Assembly: GCF_001665835.1 (NCBI RefSeq)
Contig: NZ_LZSX01000032.1
Coordinates: forward strand, 62,001 to 126,000
DNA: 64,000 bases
Direction of reading: 5' to 3'
DNA from: Mycobacterium colombiense
Lineage (GTDB): Bacteria; Actinomycetota; Actinomycetes; Mycobacteriales; Mycobacteriaceae
The translations under genes were made by a program, and so were the position numbers. The notes under the pieces are model-generated. The model made no database searches and was not told where the DNA came from. It was given only the letters and a program-made list of their open reading frames with translations. Below are positions 38,470 through 47,702 of this stretch, in pieces (within the stretch, counting starts at the first letter, position 1; the number at the start of each line of letters is the position of its first letter).

Positions 38470-40139
38470 TGACCGTTTGCTGAGGCCGCGTCGCTCGGAA
38501 CGTCAAGTGTGGCAATCGGGTACAGCCCGGAGCCGTCGCGGCCGTCCCGTGCCAGGGCCATCGGGGCGTAGTTCACCACGTGCGATGCGCCCGGAATGTG
38601 CTGTTGCCATTCGACCGAGGCGCGCAGCGTGTAATGGCCGGGCGCCAGGCCTGCGACGTCCACGTGCACCGTCTCGCTGGCCGACTCCGCAACCGGCTCC
38701 TCACGCGACTGGCTGGTTTCGTCGTGGACCAACTTCTTGAGATTGACGGTCGCCGGCAGGCTGCGAACCACCGCGCCCGAGAAGTCCACCAGCTTGTAGC
38801 CGGGCACCCAGCGCTCGGTGGCCGCCGCCGAGCCGTAGTTGGTCCAGTCGACCGAGATCGTCGCCACCTTGCCCTGGATCGATTGCGATCCCGGCTTCGC
38901 CTCGACCGAATACCGGTAGCCGGCGGAGGTATTGGCCTGGCTCCACAACTGAAACAGCTTGGGGTCCATCGCCGATGTCGCATCGCGATCCGGGAAATCA
39001 GCGCTCGACGTCATCGACACGTGATACCGGATGACGTCGTGCAGGCCCTTCTCGTAATACGACCGGGCATCGGCTCCGCTCGGCAATCGGCACCACTGGC
39101 TGATCACCAGCGCGGTCATCAACCGCTGCTTGATCGCGTTGACCACCGCATCGTTGGACCGCACGTAGTGCGAGTCGTTGGCCTCGGCCCATTCCGGCAG
39201 GGGGGCCTGCACCCCAAGGCAGTCGGCGCGGATGCCGACCGGTGCCGCCAACTTCTTGGTGACGTCGTCGGCGAACAGCTGGCGGACGATCTCCGGATTC
39301 TGTGGAGCCACCACCAGCTGGGTGTGCGGAAACGCGTTGGTGTTGGCCGCGACCAGCTGAGCGATGGAGGCCTTGGTGATGCTCTGGTCGCGGAACTGGC
39401 TGTAATAACCCAGCTTTATCGCGCTGTCGTCCGGGGTGGGGCCCGGCGCGCTCAGCGAATCACGCAGGTACGCGAGCTGGTTCTGGCCGAAGTCCCCGTA
39501 CCCGGAGAACTCGAACACGCTGAGCCGCTCGTCGCCGTCGTAGCGGCGGCCGAGCGCGGCCAGCAACTGGCTGACGCCGTTGAGGTAGTCGGGGTCGTTG
39601 AAGTTCGGCACCACCTGGGTCACGCCGGGGGCGGAACCGTTCGGCGGCGCGGGGTAGCTGGCCGCCGACGGGCGCAGCCAGTCCGGAATCGCGACGTTGG
39701 TGTTGTCGGCGTAGGAGTCGTTGCAGCAGGACTTGTAGACGTACACGCCCAGGGTCAGGCGCATGTTGCGGCTGCCGAGCTTGGCCAGCGCGTCGTCGAT
39801 GGCGCTGAAATCGAACTTGCGGTCATCAGGTGCGTCCTGGGGCAGCGTGCGCGGGTCGACCGGCTGCAACTGCCGCCACGAGACACGCAGGCTGGCGTCG
39901 TATGACGCCGGCCAGGCGGAGTATCGCTGCTGCGCTGAATTGCCTTGCGGGAAAAGCGGATTCAGCATCTCCTCGTACTGGCCCCGCAGCGGGTTGGGTA
40001 TCTCCTGCGCGGTGGGCGGGATGGCCGGGCTGACCATCGCGGACAACGGCCCGGGGTCGCTCGTACCGCCGCAGCCGCTGAGCACCACCGCCGCGCACAC
40101 GACAGCGACCAGCGCGCGTTTCCTCAATGAGCACACCAT
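38466..40139 (-). CDS. Secreted lipoprotein with glycoside-hydrolase-like barrel (copy 2)
   Basis: The 557-residue protein is a paralogue of the 33579-35255 lipoprotein along its whole length. It has signal peptide ALVAVVCAAVVLSGC with a lipobox, NPLRGQYEEMLNPLFPQGN, SWRQLQPVDPRTLPQDAPDD, KFDFSAIDDALAKLGSRNMRLTL, RRYDGDERLSVFEFSGYGDF, and the same C-terminal beta domain. Long identical blocks, such as GIRADCLGVQAPLP, point to gene duplication with FkbM and the GGDEF-EAL gene in between. ATG 40139 is set by the signal peptide. Its TGA overlaps the GTG of the c-di-GMP enzyme, so the surface protein and the signalling enzyme should be made together. Function is unknown. Confidence 0.8.
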   Translation of the reverse strand: MVCSLRKRALVAVVCAAVVLSGCGGTSDPGPLSAMVSPAIPPTAQEIPNPLRGQYEEMLNPLFPQGNSAQQRYSAWPASYDASLRVSWRQLQPVDPRTLPQDAPDDRKFDFSAIDDALAKLGSRNMRLTLGVYVYKSCCNDSYADNTNVAIPDWLRPSAASYPAPPNGSAPGVTQVVPNFNDPDYLNGVSQLLAALGRRYDGDERLSVFEFSGYGDFGQNQLAYLRDSLSAPGPTPDDSAIKLGYYSQFRDQSITKASIAQLVAANTNAFPHTQLVVAPQNPEIVRQLFADDVTKKLAAPVGIRADCLGVQAPLPEWAEANDSHYVRSNDAVVNAIKQRLMTALVISQWCRLPSGADARSYYEKGLHDVIRYHVSMTSSADFPDRDATSAMDPKLFQLWSQANTSAGYRYSVEAKPGSQSIQGKVATISVDWTNYGSAAATERWVPGYKLVDFSGAVVRSLPATVNLKKLVHDETSQSREEPVAESASETVHVDVAGLAPGHYTLRASVEWQQHIPGASHVVNYAPMALARDGRDGSGLYPIATLDVPSDAASANGQ

Positions 40140-40470
40140 GGTCACCGGCGTCAGATCGCGCCCGACGACAACGGCCCGCGCGGGCTCCGCGACCGCGCCG
40201 GCGCCGGCGCGGCGCCCGGCCCGGTCAGAGTTGTCATCGTCGTCAAGGTTGCTTCTCCCGATACACACCGATGCGCTTTTAAGTGGCCCCGTATCTCGCG
40301 CGTTCCAGTGGTGCGTGCAGGCGGCCCGGGGCAGGCCGCGAATTGGCGTAGCGCAGCGTATCATGCGCGTTTCGGCATGGCTTCGCCGCAGCTCAGCGGG
40401 GGTGCAGGCGGTAAATCCGCCCACGGCGCCCGTACCGCGCAGTGAGACAGGTCACAATTGCGGGCGAGTT

Positions 40471-40497
40471 TGTCACGCTCGGCGGGTCTGCGGTGTC
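40471..40497 (+). promoter_or_regulatory. Candidate ECF41-type sigma factor promoter
   Basis: TGTCACG (40471-40477), 16 bp, TGTC (40494-40497) is close to the ECF41 promoter consensus as I recall it (TGTCACA, 16 bp, CGTC). It ends 35 bp upstream of the FAD oxidoreductase gene, whose downstream partner is an ECF41-type sigma factor, so autoregulation is likely. The rest of the 393-bp gap from 40140 is G+C rich and shows no gene; it also should contain the leftward lipoprotein 2 promoter, not identified. Confidence 0.5.
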
Positions 40498-40532
40498 TCA
40501 AGGGCACAGGTCCTCACGAAAAGGAGACAGCC

Positions 40533-41714
40533 ATGAAGGCCCCCCAAAGAACCCAGGTCGTCGTCGTCGGCGCCGGATACGCCGGAACACTGGCGGCCAA
40601 CCGTCTGCGCCAGCGCCCGGACATCGACATCACGGTGGTGAACCCGCGGCCGGTCTTCGTCGAGCGGATCCGCTTGCACCAGTTGGTTGCCGACACCGGC
40701 ACGGCGACCGCCGACTACGCGACCCTGCTCGGCGAGGGGATCCAGCTGATCGTCGACTCGGTCGACCACATCGACACCGCCGGCCGCCGGGTCGCGCTGG
40801 CCTCCGGCGCCGAGCTGACCTACGACTACCTGATCTACGCCGTGGGCAGCACCGGGGCCGCCGCGTCCACGGTGCCCGGCTACGCCGAATTCGCGCATTC
40901 GGTCGCCGACCTGGAAAGCGCGCAGCGGCTGCACTACGCGCTCACCGATCTGCCGCTGCCCGCGCCCATCACCGTGGTCGGTGGCGGGTTGACCGGCATC
41001 GAGACCGCCGCCGAGCTCGCCGAGGGCCGGCGCCCGGTGACCCTGGTGTGCGGCCCGGTGCTCGGTCCGTCGCTGAGCAAGCGGGGCCGGCGCTCGGTGG
41101 CCAAGCGGCTGCGGCGCCTGGGTGTCAACGTGCTGGAGTCGGTGGCGGTGACCGAGGTGCGTTGGGATGAGGTGGTGCTGACCGATGGCGTGGTGCTGCC
41201 CAGCGCGGCGACCATCTGGACGGCCGGATTCGCCGTGCCGGACGTGGCCGTGCGCAGCGGGCTGCACACCGACCCGATCGGCCGGCTACTCACCGACGAG
41301 ACCCTCACCAGCATCGACGACGAGCGCGTCGTCGCCGCGGGTGACGCCGCCGCGCCGTCCGGCCAGCCGTTGCGGATGAGTTGCCAGGCCGCCGGGCCGA
41401 TGGGCGCCCAGGCCGCCAACACCGTGCTCGCGCGCATCGCCGGCGACACCCCCGCGGCGCTGAGCCAGGCGTTCGTCGGGCAGTGCATCAGCCTGGGCCG
41501 CACGCACGCCACGTTCCAGATGGCGCGCACGGATGACACCCCGGTGAACCTGTTCCTCGGTGGCCGGGCGGCGGCTTCGCTCAAGGAAACGGTCTGCAAG
41601 GGCACGGTGTGGTCGATCCGGCGGGAGGCGGCCAAGCCCGGTTCGTATCGCTGGATCAAGGGCGGCAAGCGGCCCGCGCAGTCCCCGGTCGACGAGGAGG
41701 TCGTCGCGCGATGA
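40533..41714 (+). CDS. NDH-2-like FAD/NAD(P) oxidoreductase
   Basis: The 393-residue flavoprotein has an N-terminal FAD motif VVVVGAGYAGTLAANRL, a second NAD(P) motif ITVVGGGLTGIETAAELAEG at about 150-170, and VVAAGDAAAPSG, the C-terminal FAD contact of the pyridine nucleotide-disulphide family. It lacks the CxxxxC redox pair and long membrane anchor, so it is like type II NADH dehydrogenases or AIF-like proteins. It carries a strong AAGGAGA site, and ATG 40533 is set by that. Its TGA overlaps the start of the sigma factor gene (ATGA), a pairing common for ECF41 factors, which sit with oxidoreductases. Substrate unknown. Confidence 0.88.
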   Translation: MKAPQRTQVVVVGAGYAGTLAANRLRQRPDIDITVVNPRPVFVERIRLHQLVADTGTATADYATLLGEGIQLIVDSVDHIDTAGRRVALASGAELTYDYLIYAVGSTGAAASTVPGYAEFAHSVADLESAQRLHYALTDLPLPAPITVVGGGLTGIETAAELAEGRRPVTLVCGPVLGPSLSKRGRRSVAKRLRRLGVNVLESVAVTEVRWDEVVLTDGVVLPSAATIWTAGFAVPDVAVRSGLHTDPIGRLLTDETLTSIDDERVVAAGDAAAPSGQPLRMSCQAAGPMGAQAANTVLARIAGDTPAALSQAFVGQCISLGRTHATFQMARTDDTPVNLFLGGRAAASLKETVCKGTVWSIRREAAKPGSYRWIKGGKRPAQSPVDEEVVAR

Positions 41715-42622
41715 CGCAAGCACCGGCCGGCAGCGAGCACGCCGAACGGTTCACCCTGCTGCGGCCACTGCTGTTCACCATCGCCTACGAGATGCTGGGC
41801 TCGGCGACCGAGGCCGACGACGTCTTGCAGGACAGCTATCTGCGGTGGGCGGCGGTCGACTTGGCGACGGTGCGCGACACCAAGTCGTATCTGGCCCAGC
41901 TGGTCACCCGCCAGGCGCTCAACTCGCTGCGGGCCGGCGCTCGCCGGCGCGAGGATTACGTGGGGCCGTGGCTGCCGGAGCCGCTGCTGCTCGACGAGCA
42001 GGACCCCTCGGCCGACGTCGTTTTGGCGGAGTCGATTTCGATGGCGATGCTGGTGTTGCTGGAGACATTGAGTCCCGACGAGCGGGCCGTGTTCGTGCTG
42101 CGCGAGGTGTTCGGCTTCGACTACGGCGACATCGCCGAGGCGGTGGGCAAACCGGCCGCCACCGTGCGGCAGGTCGCGCACCGGGCCCGCGAACACGTGC
42201 GGGCCCGGCGGAAGCGCTTTGAAACGGTGGACCCGGAACGCAACGCCGAAATCACCGCGCAGTTTCTGGCCACCGCGGCAGGCGGCGACGTGGAAGCGCT
42301 GATGACGATGCTCGCCCCGGACGCCACCTGGACGGCCGACAGCGGTGGCGTGGTGAGCGCCGCCCGCCGGCCGGTGGTCGGCGCCGAGAAGGTGGCCCGC
42401 GCGATCGCCGGGCTGATGCGCAGAGCCGCGGCCATGGCCACGCTGCGGGTGGACATGGTGACCTGCAACAGCGCCCCGGCGGTGCTGCTCTACCTCGACG
42501 ACCAGCTGGAAGGCGTGATCACCGTGGAGATCGCCGAGGGAAAGATCACCAATTTCTATGTGATGCGCAACCCGCGGAAACTGGCCGCACTGGCCACCGC
42601 CCGCGACATCAGCCGCGGCTGA
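41711..42622 (+). CDS. sigJ: ECF41-type RNA polymerase sigma factor (SigJ-like)
   Basis: The 303-residue protein has sigma-2 (RPLLFTIAYEMLGSATEADDVLQDSYLRW) and sigma-4 (LSPDERAVFVLREVFGFDYGDIAEAVGKPAATVRQVAHRAREHV) regions and a C-terminal SnoaL-like domain instead of an anti-sigma partner. The linker has WLPEP at 87-91 and the C-terminus NPRKL, both hallmarks of ECF41 factors, where the extension senses and restrains activity. It starts inside the stop of the FAD oxidoreductase (ATGA). A promoter fitting ECF41 consensus stands before that gene. It is related to M. tuberculosis SigJ, but the symbol is by family only; orthology is not proven. Confidence 0.88.
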   Translation: MTQAPAGSEHAERFTLLRPLLFTIAYEMLGSATEADDVLQDSYLRWAAVDLATVRDTKSYLAQLVTRQALNSLRAGARRREDYVGPWLPEPLLLDEQDPSADVVLAESISMAMLVLLETLSPDERAVFVLREVFGFDYGDIAEAVGKPAATVRQVAHRAREHVRARRKRFETVDPERNAEITAQFLATAAGGDVEALMTMLAPDATWTADSGGVVSAARRPVVGAEKVARAIAGLMRRAAAMATLRVDMVTCNSAPAVLLYLDDQLEGVITVEIAEGKITNFYVMRNPRKLAALATARDISRG

Positions 42623-42696
42623 CCAGTGGTGATCGCAAACGCGGCGTCGCCGGGCACCGCGGGCGCGAAACGCCGCCGCTCTGTCAAGCTAGGGCT

Positions 42697-43947
42697 GTGC
42701 GAATCGACCGGCTCGGCGATCTTGGTGCCGCACCCCAGGTGCTGCGCGCCGTGGGTGACGCCACCCGCCGGCTCGCTCTGCCGCCGCCGGCCGCGCTGAC
42801 CGGCGAGTGGTTCGGCGCCCTGGCGGTGATCGCGCCGAGCCTGTCGGTGCGCCCGGTGCACGCCGACGACGTGTTCGCCGTCCAGGCGCCGCGGACGCCG
42901 AAGCCGCACGCGGTCGGCGGCGGCTGGATCGGTTACCTGTCCTACCCCGACCCCGGCGCCGACGCGCAGCCCAACCGCATTCCCGCGGCCGCCGGCGGCT
43001 GGACCGACTGCGTGCTGCGCCGCGCCCGCGACGGGCGCTGGTGGTACGAGAGCCTCTCCGGCGCGCCGATGCCTGAGTGGCTCACCACCGCGCTGGCCGC
43101 ACCGGCGCCCGCGCCGCGCAACTGCCACATCGAGTGGGGCATCGCCGACCGGGCGGCGCATCGCGACGGGGTGCTGGCGTGTCTGGAGGCCATCCGCGCC
43201 GGCGAGGTCTACCAGGCCTGCGTGTGCACGCAGTTCACCGGAACGGTCGCCGGTGCCCCGCTGGACTTCTTCATCGACGGCGTCGCGCGCACGGCCCCGG
43301 CCCGGGCGGCCTATCTCGCCGGCACGTGGGGTGCGGTGGCGTCGCTGTCCCCGGAGCTCTTCCTGCGACGGCGCGGCACGGTTGTCACGTCCAGCCCGAT
43401 CAAGGGCACCTTGCCGCTGGATGCCTGGCCGTCGACGCTGCGCGCGTCGGCCAAAGAGGTCGCCGAGAACATCATGATCGTCGACCTGGTGCGCAACGAC
43501 CTTGGCCGGGTGGCGATCACCGGCACGGTGACCGTGCCCGAACTGTTGGTGGTGCGACGGGCCCCGGGCGTGTGGCACCTGGTGTCGACGGTGTCCGCAC
43601 AGATCCCCACCGAGCTGCCGACGTCGGCGCTGCTGGACGCCACCTTCCCGCCGGCCTCGGTCACCGGGACACCCAAACACCGTGCCCGCCAACTACTCTC
43701 GCAATGGGAGCGCAATCGTCGTGGAATATATTGCGGCACAATCGGATTGGCCTCACCCGTGGCGGGTTGCGAGTTGAATGTCGCGATCCGCACCGTCGAA
43801 TTCGATGCCGCGGACGGCGCGGTTCTGGGCGTCGGCGGCGGCATCACCGCCGACTCCGACCCGGACGCCGAGTGGGCCGAATGCCTGCACAAGGCGTCCC
43901 CCATCGTCGGACTGCCGTCGATCGCGACCGCGAGCCCGGCCGGCTGA
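42697..43947 (+). CDS. pabB: Aminodeoxychorismate synthase component I
   Basis: PabB makes 4-amino-4-deoxychorismate from chorismate for folate synthesis, with ammonia from PabA. The 416-residue protein has the chorismate-binding domain with LSPELFLRRRG, SSPIKGTLP (the Lys of PIKGT marks aminodeoxychorismate rather than anthranilate synthase), DLVRNDLGRVA, FPPASVTGTPK and YCGTIGLASP. The GTG at 42697 has AGGG 5 nt upstream. It restarts synteny with M. tuberculosis (Rv1005c) after the accessory locus. It converges with rsmI with 14 bp between stops; the membrane protein gene Rv1004c, which I recall between them in M. tuberculosis, is absent. Confidence 0.94.
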   Translation: MRIDRLGDLGAAPQVLRAVGDATRRLALPPPAALTGEWFGALAVIAPSLSVRPVHADDVFAVQAPRTPKPHAVGGGWIGYLSYPDPGADAQPNRIPAAAGGWTDCVLRRARDGRWWYESLSGAPMPEWLTTALAAPAPAPRNCHIEWGIADRAAHRDGVLACLEAIRAGEVYQACVCTQFTGTVAGAPLDFFIDGVARTAPARAAYLAGTWGAVASLSPELFLRRRGTVVTSSPIKGTLPLDAWPSTLRASAKEVAENIMIVDLVRNDLGRVAITGTVTVPELLVVRRAPGVWHLVSTVSAQIPTELPTSALLDATFPPASVTGTPKHRARQLLSQWERNRRGIYCGTIGLASPVAGCELNVAIRTVEFDAADGAVLGVGGGITADSDPDAEWAECLHKASPIVGLPSIATASPAG

Positions 43948-43961
43948 CCGAGCGGCAGGCC

Positions 43962-44798
43962 TCACTCGCGTCGGGACTGCAGCACCGCGTCGTAGAGCTG
44001 GCGCGAACGCGCCCCCGGATGGGCGGCGGCCACCTCACCGCAGGCGTCCTTGATGCGGGTGCCGGCCGCGACCAGCTTTTCGACCTCGACGACCAGCGAC
44101 GGCAGATCGGCGCTCGGTGTGGCGCCGGCCAGCACCACGGTGATCTCACCGAGCACACCGTCGGCCGACCACGCCGCCAGCTCGTCGAGCGACCCGCGCA
44201 CCACTTCCTCGTGCACCTTGGTCAGCTCCCGGCAGATCGCCGCCCGGCGTGCGCCGCCGAGCCGCTCGACGGCGTCCTGCAGGCAGGCGGACAACCGGCG
44301 CGGCGATTCGAAGAACACGCAGGTGCGCCGCTCACCGGCCAGTGAATCCAGCCAGGCGCGCCGCGCCGCCTTCTTGCGTGGCGCGAATCCCTCGAAGCAG
44401 AACTTCTCGGCCGGCAGACCGGACAGGGCCAGCGCGGTCGTCACCGCCGACGGCCCCGGCAGGCATCCCACCGGCAGACCGGCCTCGACACAGGCGGTCA
44501 CCAGCCGGTAGCCGGGGTCGCTGATCAGCGGCATCCCGGCGTCGCTGACCACCAGCACCGTCGCGCCCGCGCGGATCGCCTCGATCACGGAGTCCACCCG
44601 GGCGTTCTCGACCTGGTCGAACATGCTGATCACCCGGCCGGTGATCCGCACATCGAGCGCCTTGGCCAGGGTGCGCACCCGCCGGGTGTCCTCGGCGGCC
44701 ACCACGTCGGCTCGGGCCAGGGCGTCCAGCAGGCGGGGGGAGGCATCCGACGGTTGGCCCAAGGGGGTCGCGCCCAGCAACAGGCGGCCGGTGGTCAT
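43962..44798 (-). CDS. rsmI: 16S rRNA 2'-O-ribose C1402 methyltransferase
   Basis: RsmI methylates the ribose of C1402 in the 16S rRNA decoding centre. The 278-residue SAM enzyme shows LLLGATPLGQPSDASPRLLDAL, AEDTRRVRTLAKAL, VVSDAGMPLISDPGYRLV with the SAM-binding GMP loop, and CLPGPSAVTTALALSGLP, all in family order. Some letters vary from the E. coli TPIGN motif (TPLGQ here). The ATG at 44798 is divergent from pmt, 24 bp between starts, so they share a control region. The much longer frame upstream (to 45962) is antisense to pmt. Confidence 0.94.
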   Translation of the reverse strand: MTTGRLLLGATPLGQPSDASPRLLDALARADVVAAEDTRRVRTLAKALDVRITGRVISMFDQVENARVDSVIEAIRAGATVLVVSDAGMPLISDPGYRLVTACVEAGLPVGCLPGPSAVTTALALSGLPAEKFCFEGFAPRKKAARRAWLDSLAGERRTCVFFESPRRLSACLQDAVERLGGARRAAICRELTKVHEEVVRGSLDELAAWSADGVLGEITVVLAGATPSADLPSLVVEVEKLVAAGTRIKDACGEVAAAHPGARSRQLYDAVLQSRRE

Positions 44799-44822
44799 GA
44801 CCGACAGCCTACGATCGACGTG

Positions 44823-46412
44823 ATGACCGCCCCGCCCCGCGAAGCCCCGATCGCCGACGAGGAGCGCGTGGTGCCCGTCGTCAGCCCGGGGCCGCTGGTG
44901 CCGGTGGCCGATTTCGGGCCGACCGATCAGATCCGTGGCTGGGTGGTGACCGGCGTGATCACGCTGGCGGCGGCGTTGACCCGGTTCCTGAATCTGGGCT
45001 CGCCCACCGACGGCGGCACCCCGGTGTTCGACGAGAAGCACTACGCGCCGCAGGCCTGGCAGGTGCTGCACAACCACGGCGTGGAGGACAATCCCGGGTT
45101 CGGCCTGGTCGTTCACCCGCCGGTCGGCAAGCAGCTGATCGCCCTCGGCGAGGCGATCTTCGGTTACAGCGGCATCGGCTGGCGCTTCACCGGCGCGTTG
45201 CTCGGCGTGATCATGGTGGCGCTGGTGATGCGGATCGTGCGGCGGATCAGCCGCTCGACGCTGGTCGGTGCGGTCGCCGGGGTGCTGGTGATCTGCGACG
45301 GTGTCAGCTTTGTCGCCTCGCGGACCGCATTGCTCGACGGCATCCTCACGTTTTTCGTGGTCGCGGCGTTCGGCGCGCTGATCGTCGACCGCGACCAGGT
45401 TCGGCAACGGATGCACGTCGCGCTGCAGGAGGGCCGCAACGCCGACACGGTGTGGGGTCCACGGCTGGGTGTGCGGTGGTGGCGCTTCGGTGCCGGGATC
45501 CTGCTCGGATTGGCTTGCGGCACAAAGTGGTCCGGCCTGTACTTCGTGCTGTTCTTCGGGGCCATGTCGCTGGCGTTCGACGTGGCCGCGCGGCGCCAGT
45601 ACCAGGTCACCCGGCCCTGGCTGGGGACGCTGCGGCGCGATCTCGCCCCGACCGTGTATGCGCTGGGCGTCATGCCGGTGCTGGTGTATCTGGCCAGCTA
45701 CGCACCGTGGTTCGCCTCCGAGACCGCCATCGACCGGCACGAGGTGGGCCAGACGATCGGCCTGCATTCGCTGGTGCCGCTGCCCGCCGCCATCCGATCG
45801 CTGTGGCATTACACCGCCAAGGCGTTCCAATTCCATGCGGGCTTGACGAATTCCGCCGGCAACTATCACCCGTGGGAGTCGAAACCGTGGAGCTGGCCGA
45901 TGTCGTTGCGGCCGGTGCTCTATGCCATCGATGAGCAGAACGTGTCCGGGTGCGGCGCGCAATCCTGCGTCAAGGCCGAGATGCTGGTGGGCACCCCGGC
46001 GATGTGGTGGCTGGCGGTGCCGGTCCTGGTTTTCGCGTTGTGGCGCATGCTGGTCCGCCGGGACTGGCGTTACGCCGCGGTGCTGGTCGGCTACTGCGCC
46101 GGCTGGCTACCCTGGTTCGCCGACATCGATCGGCAGATGTACTTCTTCTACGCGGCGACCATGGCGCCGTTCCTGGTGATGGCCATCGCACTGATTTGCG
46201 GCGACATCCTCTACACCCCGGGCGCCCCGCCTCGGCGCCTGCGGCTGCGGCTGCGCGCGAACTCGGAGCGGCGCACGCTGGGTCTGATCGCCGTGTCCTG
46301 TTACGCGGCCGTGGTGGTGACCAACTTCGCGTGGCTGTTTCCGGTGCTGACCGGTCTGCCGATTTCGCAGCAGACGTGGAACATGGAGATCTGGCTGCCC
46401 AGCTGGCGCTAG
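44823..46412 (+). CDS. pmt: Protein O-mannosyltransferase (GT39)
   Basis: Pmt transfers mannose from polyprenyl-phosphomannose to Ser/Thr of exported proteins. The 529-residue membrane protein has a GT39 domain with about 11 helices; the first extracytoplasmic loop holds the catalytic DE pair in VFDEKHYAPQAW, and HPPVGKQLIALGEAIFG follows. CGTKWSGLYF and YHPWESKPWSWPM are further GT39/PMT landmarks. The ATG at 44823 is used; a GTG one codon earlier is possible. It corresponds to M. tuberculosis Rv1002c by order and motifs. It converges with arcA, 4 bp between stops. Confidence 0.94.
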   Translation: MTAPPREAPIADEERVVPVVSPGPLVPVADFGPTDQIRGWVVTGVITLAAALTRFLNLGSPTDGGTPVFDEKHYAPQAWQVLHNHGVEDNPGFGLVVHPPVGKQLIALGEAIFGYSGIGWRFTGALLGVIMVALVMRIVRRISRSTLVGAVAGVLVICDGVSFVASRTALLDGILTFFVVAAFGALIVDRDQVRQRMHVALQEGRNADTVWGPRLGVRWWRFGAGILLGLACGTKWSGLYFVLFFGAMSLAFDVAARRQYQVTRPWLGTLRRDLAPTVYALGVMPVLVYLASYAPWFASETAIDRHEVGQTIGLHSLVPLPAAIRSLWHYTAKAFQFHAGLTNSAGNYHPWESKPWSWPMSLRPVLYAIDEQNVSGCGAQSCVKAEMLVGTPAMWWLAVPVLVFALWRMLVRRDWRYAAVLVGYCAGWLPWFADIDRQMYFFYAATMAPFLVMAIALICGDILYTPGAPPRRLRLRLRANSERRTLGLIAVSCYAAVVVTNFAWLFPVLTGLPISQQTWNMEIWLPSWR

Positions 46413-46416
46413 CTTT

Positions 46417-47631
46417 CTACGCCAGCAGGTCGCGGGCGACGGGGCAGGACATGCACCGGGGCCCGCCGCGGCCGGTGCCCAGTTCGGATCCGGCGATGGT
46501 CAGCACCTCGATGCCGGCGTCCTGCAGGCGAATGTTGGTCTGTACGTTGCGCTCATAGGCGACCACCACGCCGGGGGCGAGCGCCAGCGTGTTGTTGCCG
46601 TCGTCCCACTGCTCGCGCTCGGCGACGACGGGATCGAGCCCCGTGTCGATGACGCGCAGCTTGTCGATCTCCATCGCCTTGGCCGCGGCCTCCAGGAACG
46701 GGGCCTCGTCGCTGATGGCGACTCCGTCCGGTGTGCGCGCAATGGTGAACGCCGACAGCGAGTCGACGATGTTGGCGTACATCACCACCGTGTCGGTGTC
46801 GACCATCGTGCACACCGTGTCCAGGTGCATCTGGGCGCGCCGCTGAGCGATCGGCACCGCGAGCACCGTATTCGCCAGATCGTCGTCAAACAGGCTGCGG
46901 GCCAACGCTTCCGCGCCGGCCGGAGTGGTTCGCTCGCCGACCCCGACGGCGACCACGCCGGGCGCCAGCAGCAGCACGTCACCGCCCTCGACGGGGGCGG
47001 TGCGCGACTCGTAGGCACGCCGCACACCGGTGAACCGCGGGTGATGGGCGTAGATGAGGTCGGTCAGCGACGCCTCGCGGATGCGGGCGCGCAACGCCAA
47101 CGTCGGGATCACCACCCGCTGGCCGATCCAGATGGACGAGTCGCGGGTGAAGACCAGGTTTGGCAGCGGGTCGATGACGAAATCACCGCCGTGGTGCATG
47201 CGCAGCACCAGCGACACGTCGGTGCGGGTGTCGGAGGGCAATTCGTTGAACGTCATCCCGGCCATCAGCACCTGGGCCAGCCGGGCCGGCTCGAGCCCCC
47301 GCAGGTAGCCCGAAACTTCTTGCGCCAACGGCACTCCGAGTCGTCGTGCGTCGACGGCGGCGGCGACACCCTGCATCCGGGCGGCTCCGCTGTGCGTCAG
47401 CGCCTCGGTGAGCAGGTCCGACAACAGCAGCACCTCGATGCCGCGGGACCGCAGCAGCGCGGAGAACTGGTCATGCTCGTCCTGCGCGCGGGCGACCCAC
47501 GGCAGGCCGTCGAACAGCAGTTGGTCGACGTTGCGCGGGTTGAGGCGGAGCAGCTCGGCCCCGGGGCGGTGCAGGATGACCATACGCAGCGCGCCGACCT
47601 CGGAATTGGTGCCCAGCTCAACAACACCCAC
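46417..47631 (-). CDS. arcA: Arginine deiminase
   Basis: ArcA hydrolyses arginine to citrulline and ammonia, giving energy and acid resistance. The 404-residue enzyme has [37 protein letters not shown] with catalytic His/Glu/Asp context, [13 protein letters not shown] and the catalytic Cys393 in [10 protein letters not shown] near the C-terminus. The GTG at 47631 gives the start [16 protein letters not shown], very close to M. tuberculosis Rv1001 as recalled. No arcB or arcC gene is nearby, so it is not part of a full deiminase operon. It is divergent from the AlkB-like gene. Confidence 0.95.
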   Translation of the reverse strand: MGVVELGTNSEVGALRMVILHRPGAELLRLNPRNVDQLLFDGLPWVARAQDEHDQFSALLRSRGIEVLLLSDLLTEALTHSGAARMQGVAAAVDARRLGVPLAQEVSGYLRGLEPARLAQVLMAGMTFNELPSDTRTDVSLVLRMHHGGDFVIDPLPNLVFTRDSSIWIGQRVVIPTLALRARIREASLTDLIYAHHPRFTGVRRAYESRTAPVEGGDVLLLAPGVVAVGVGERTTPAGAEALARSLFDDDLANTVLAVPIAQRRAQMHLDTVCTMVDTDTVVMYANIVDSLSAFTIARTPDGVAISDEAPFLEAAAKAMEIDKLRVIDTGLDPVVAEREQWDDGNNTLALAPGVVVAYERNVQTNIRLQDAGIEVLTIAGSELGTGRGGPRCMSCPVARDLLA

Positions 47632-47702
47632 AGCTCAACCGTAGCGGCGCCGGGCCGCGGGTCCCGCCACACGCCCGTCGCGCGCCCCACGCGATCGAAC
47701 GG

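Noticed and set aside
44799-45962. Long extension of the rsmI frame
   Set aside because: It is antisense to pmt and shows repetitive His/Gln/Arg content.
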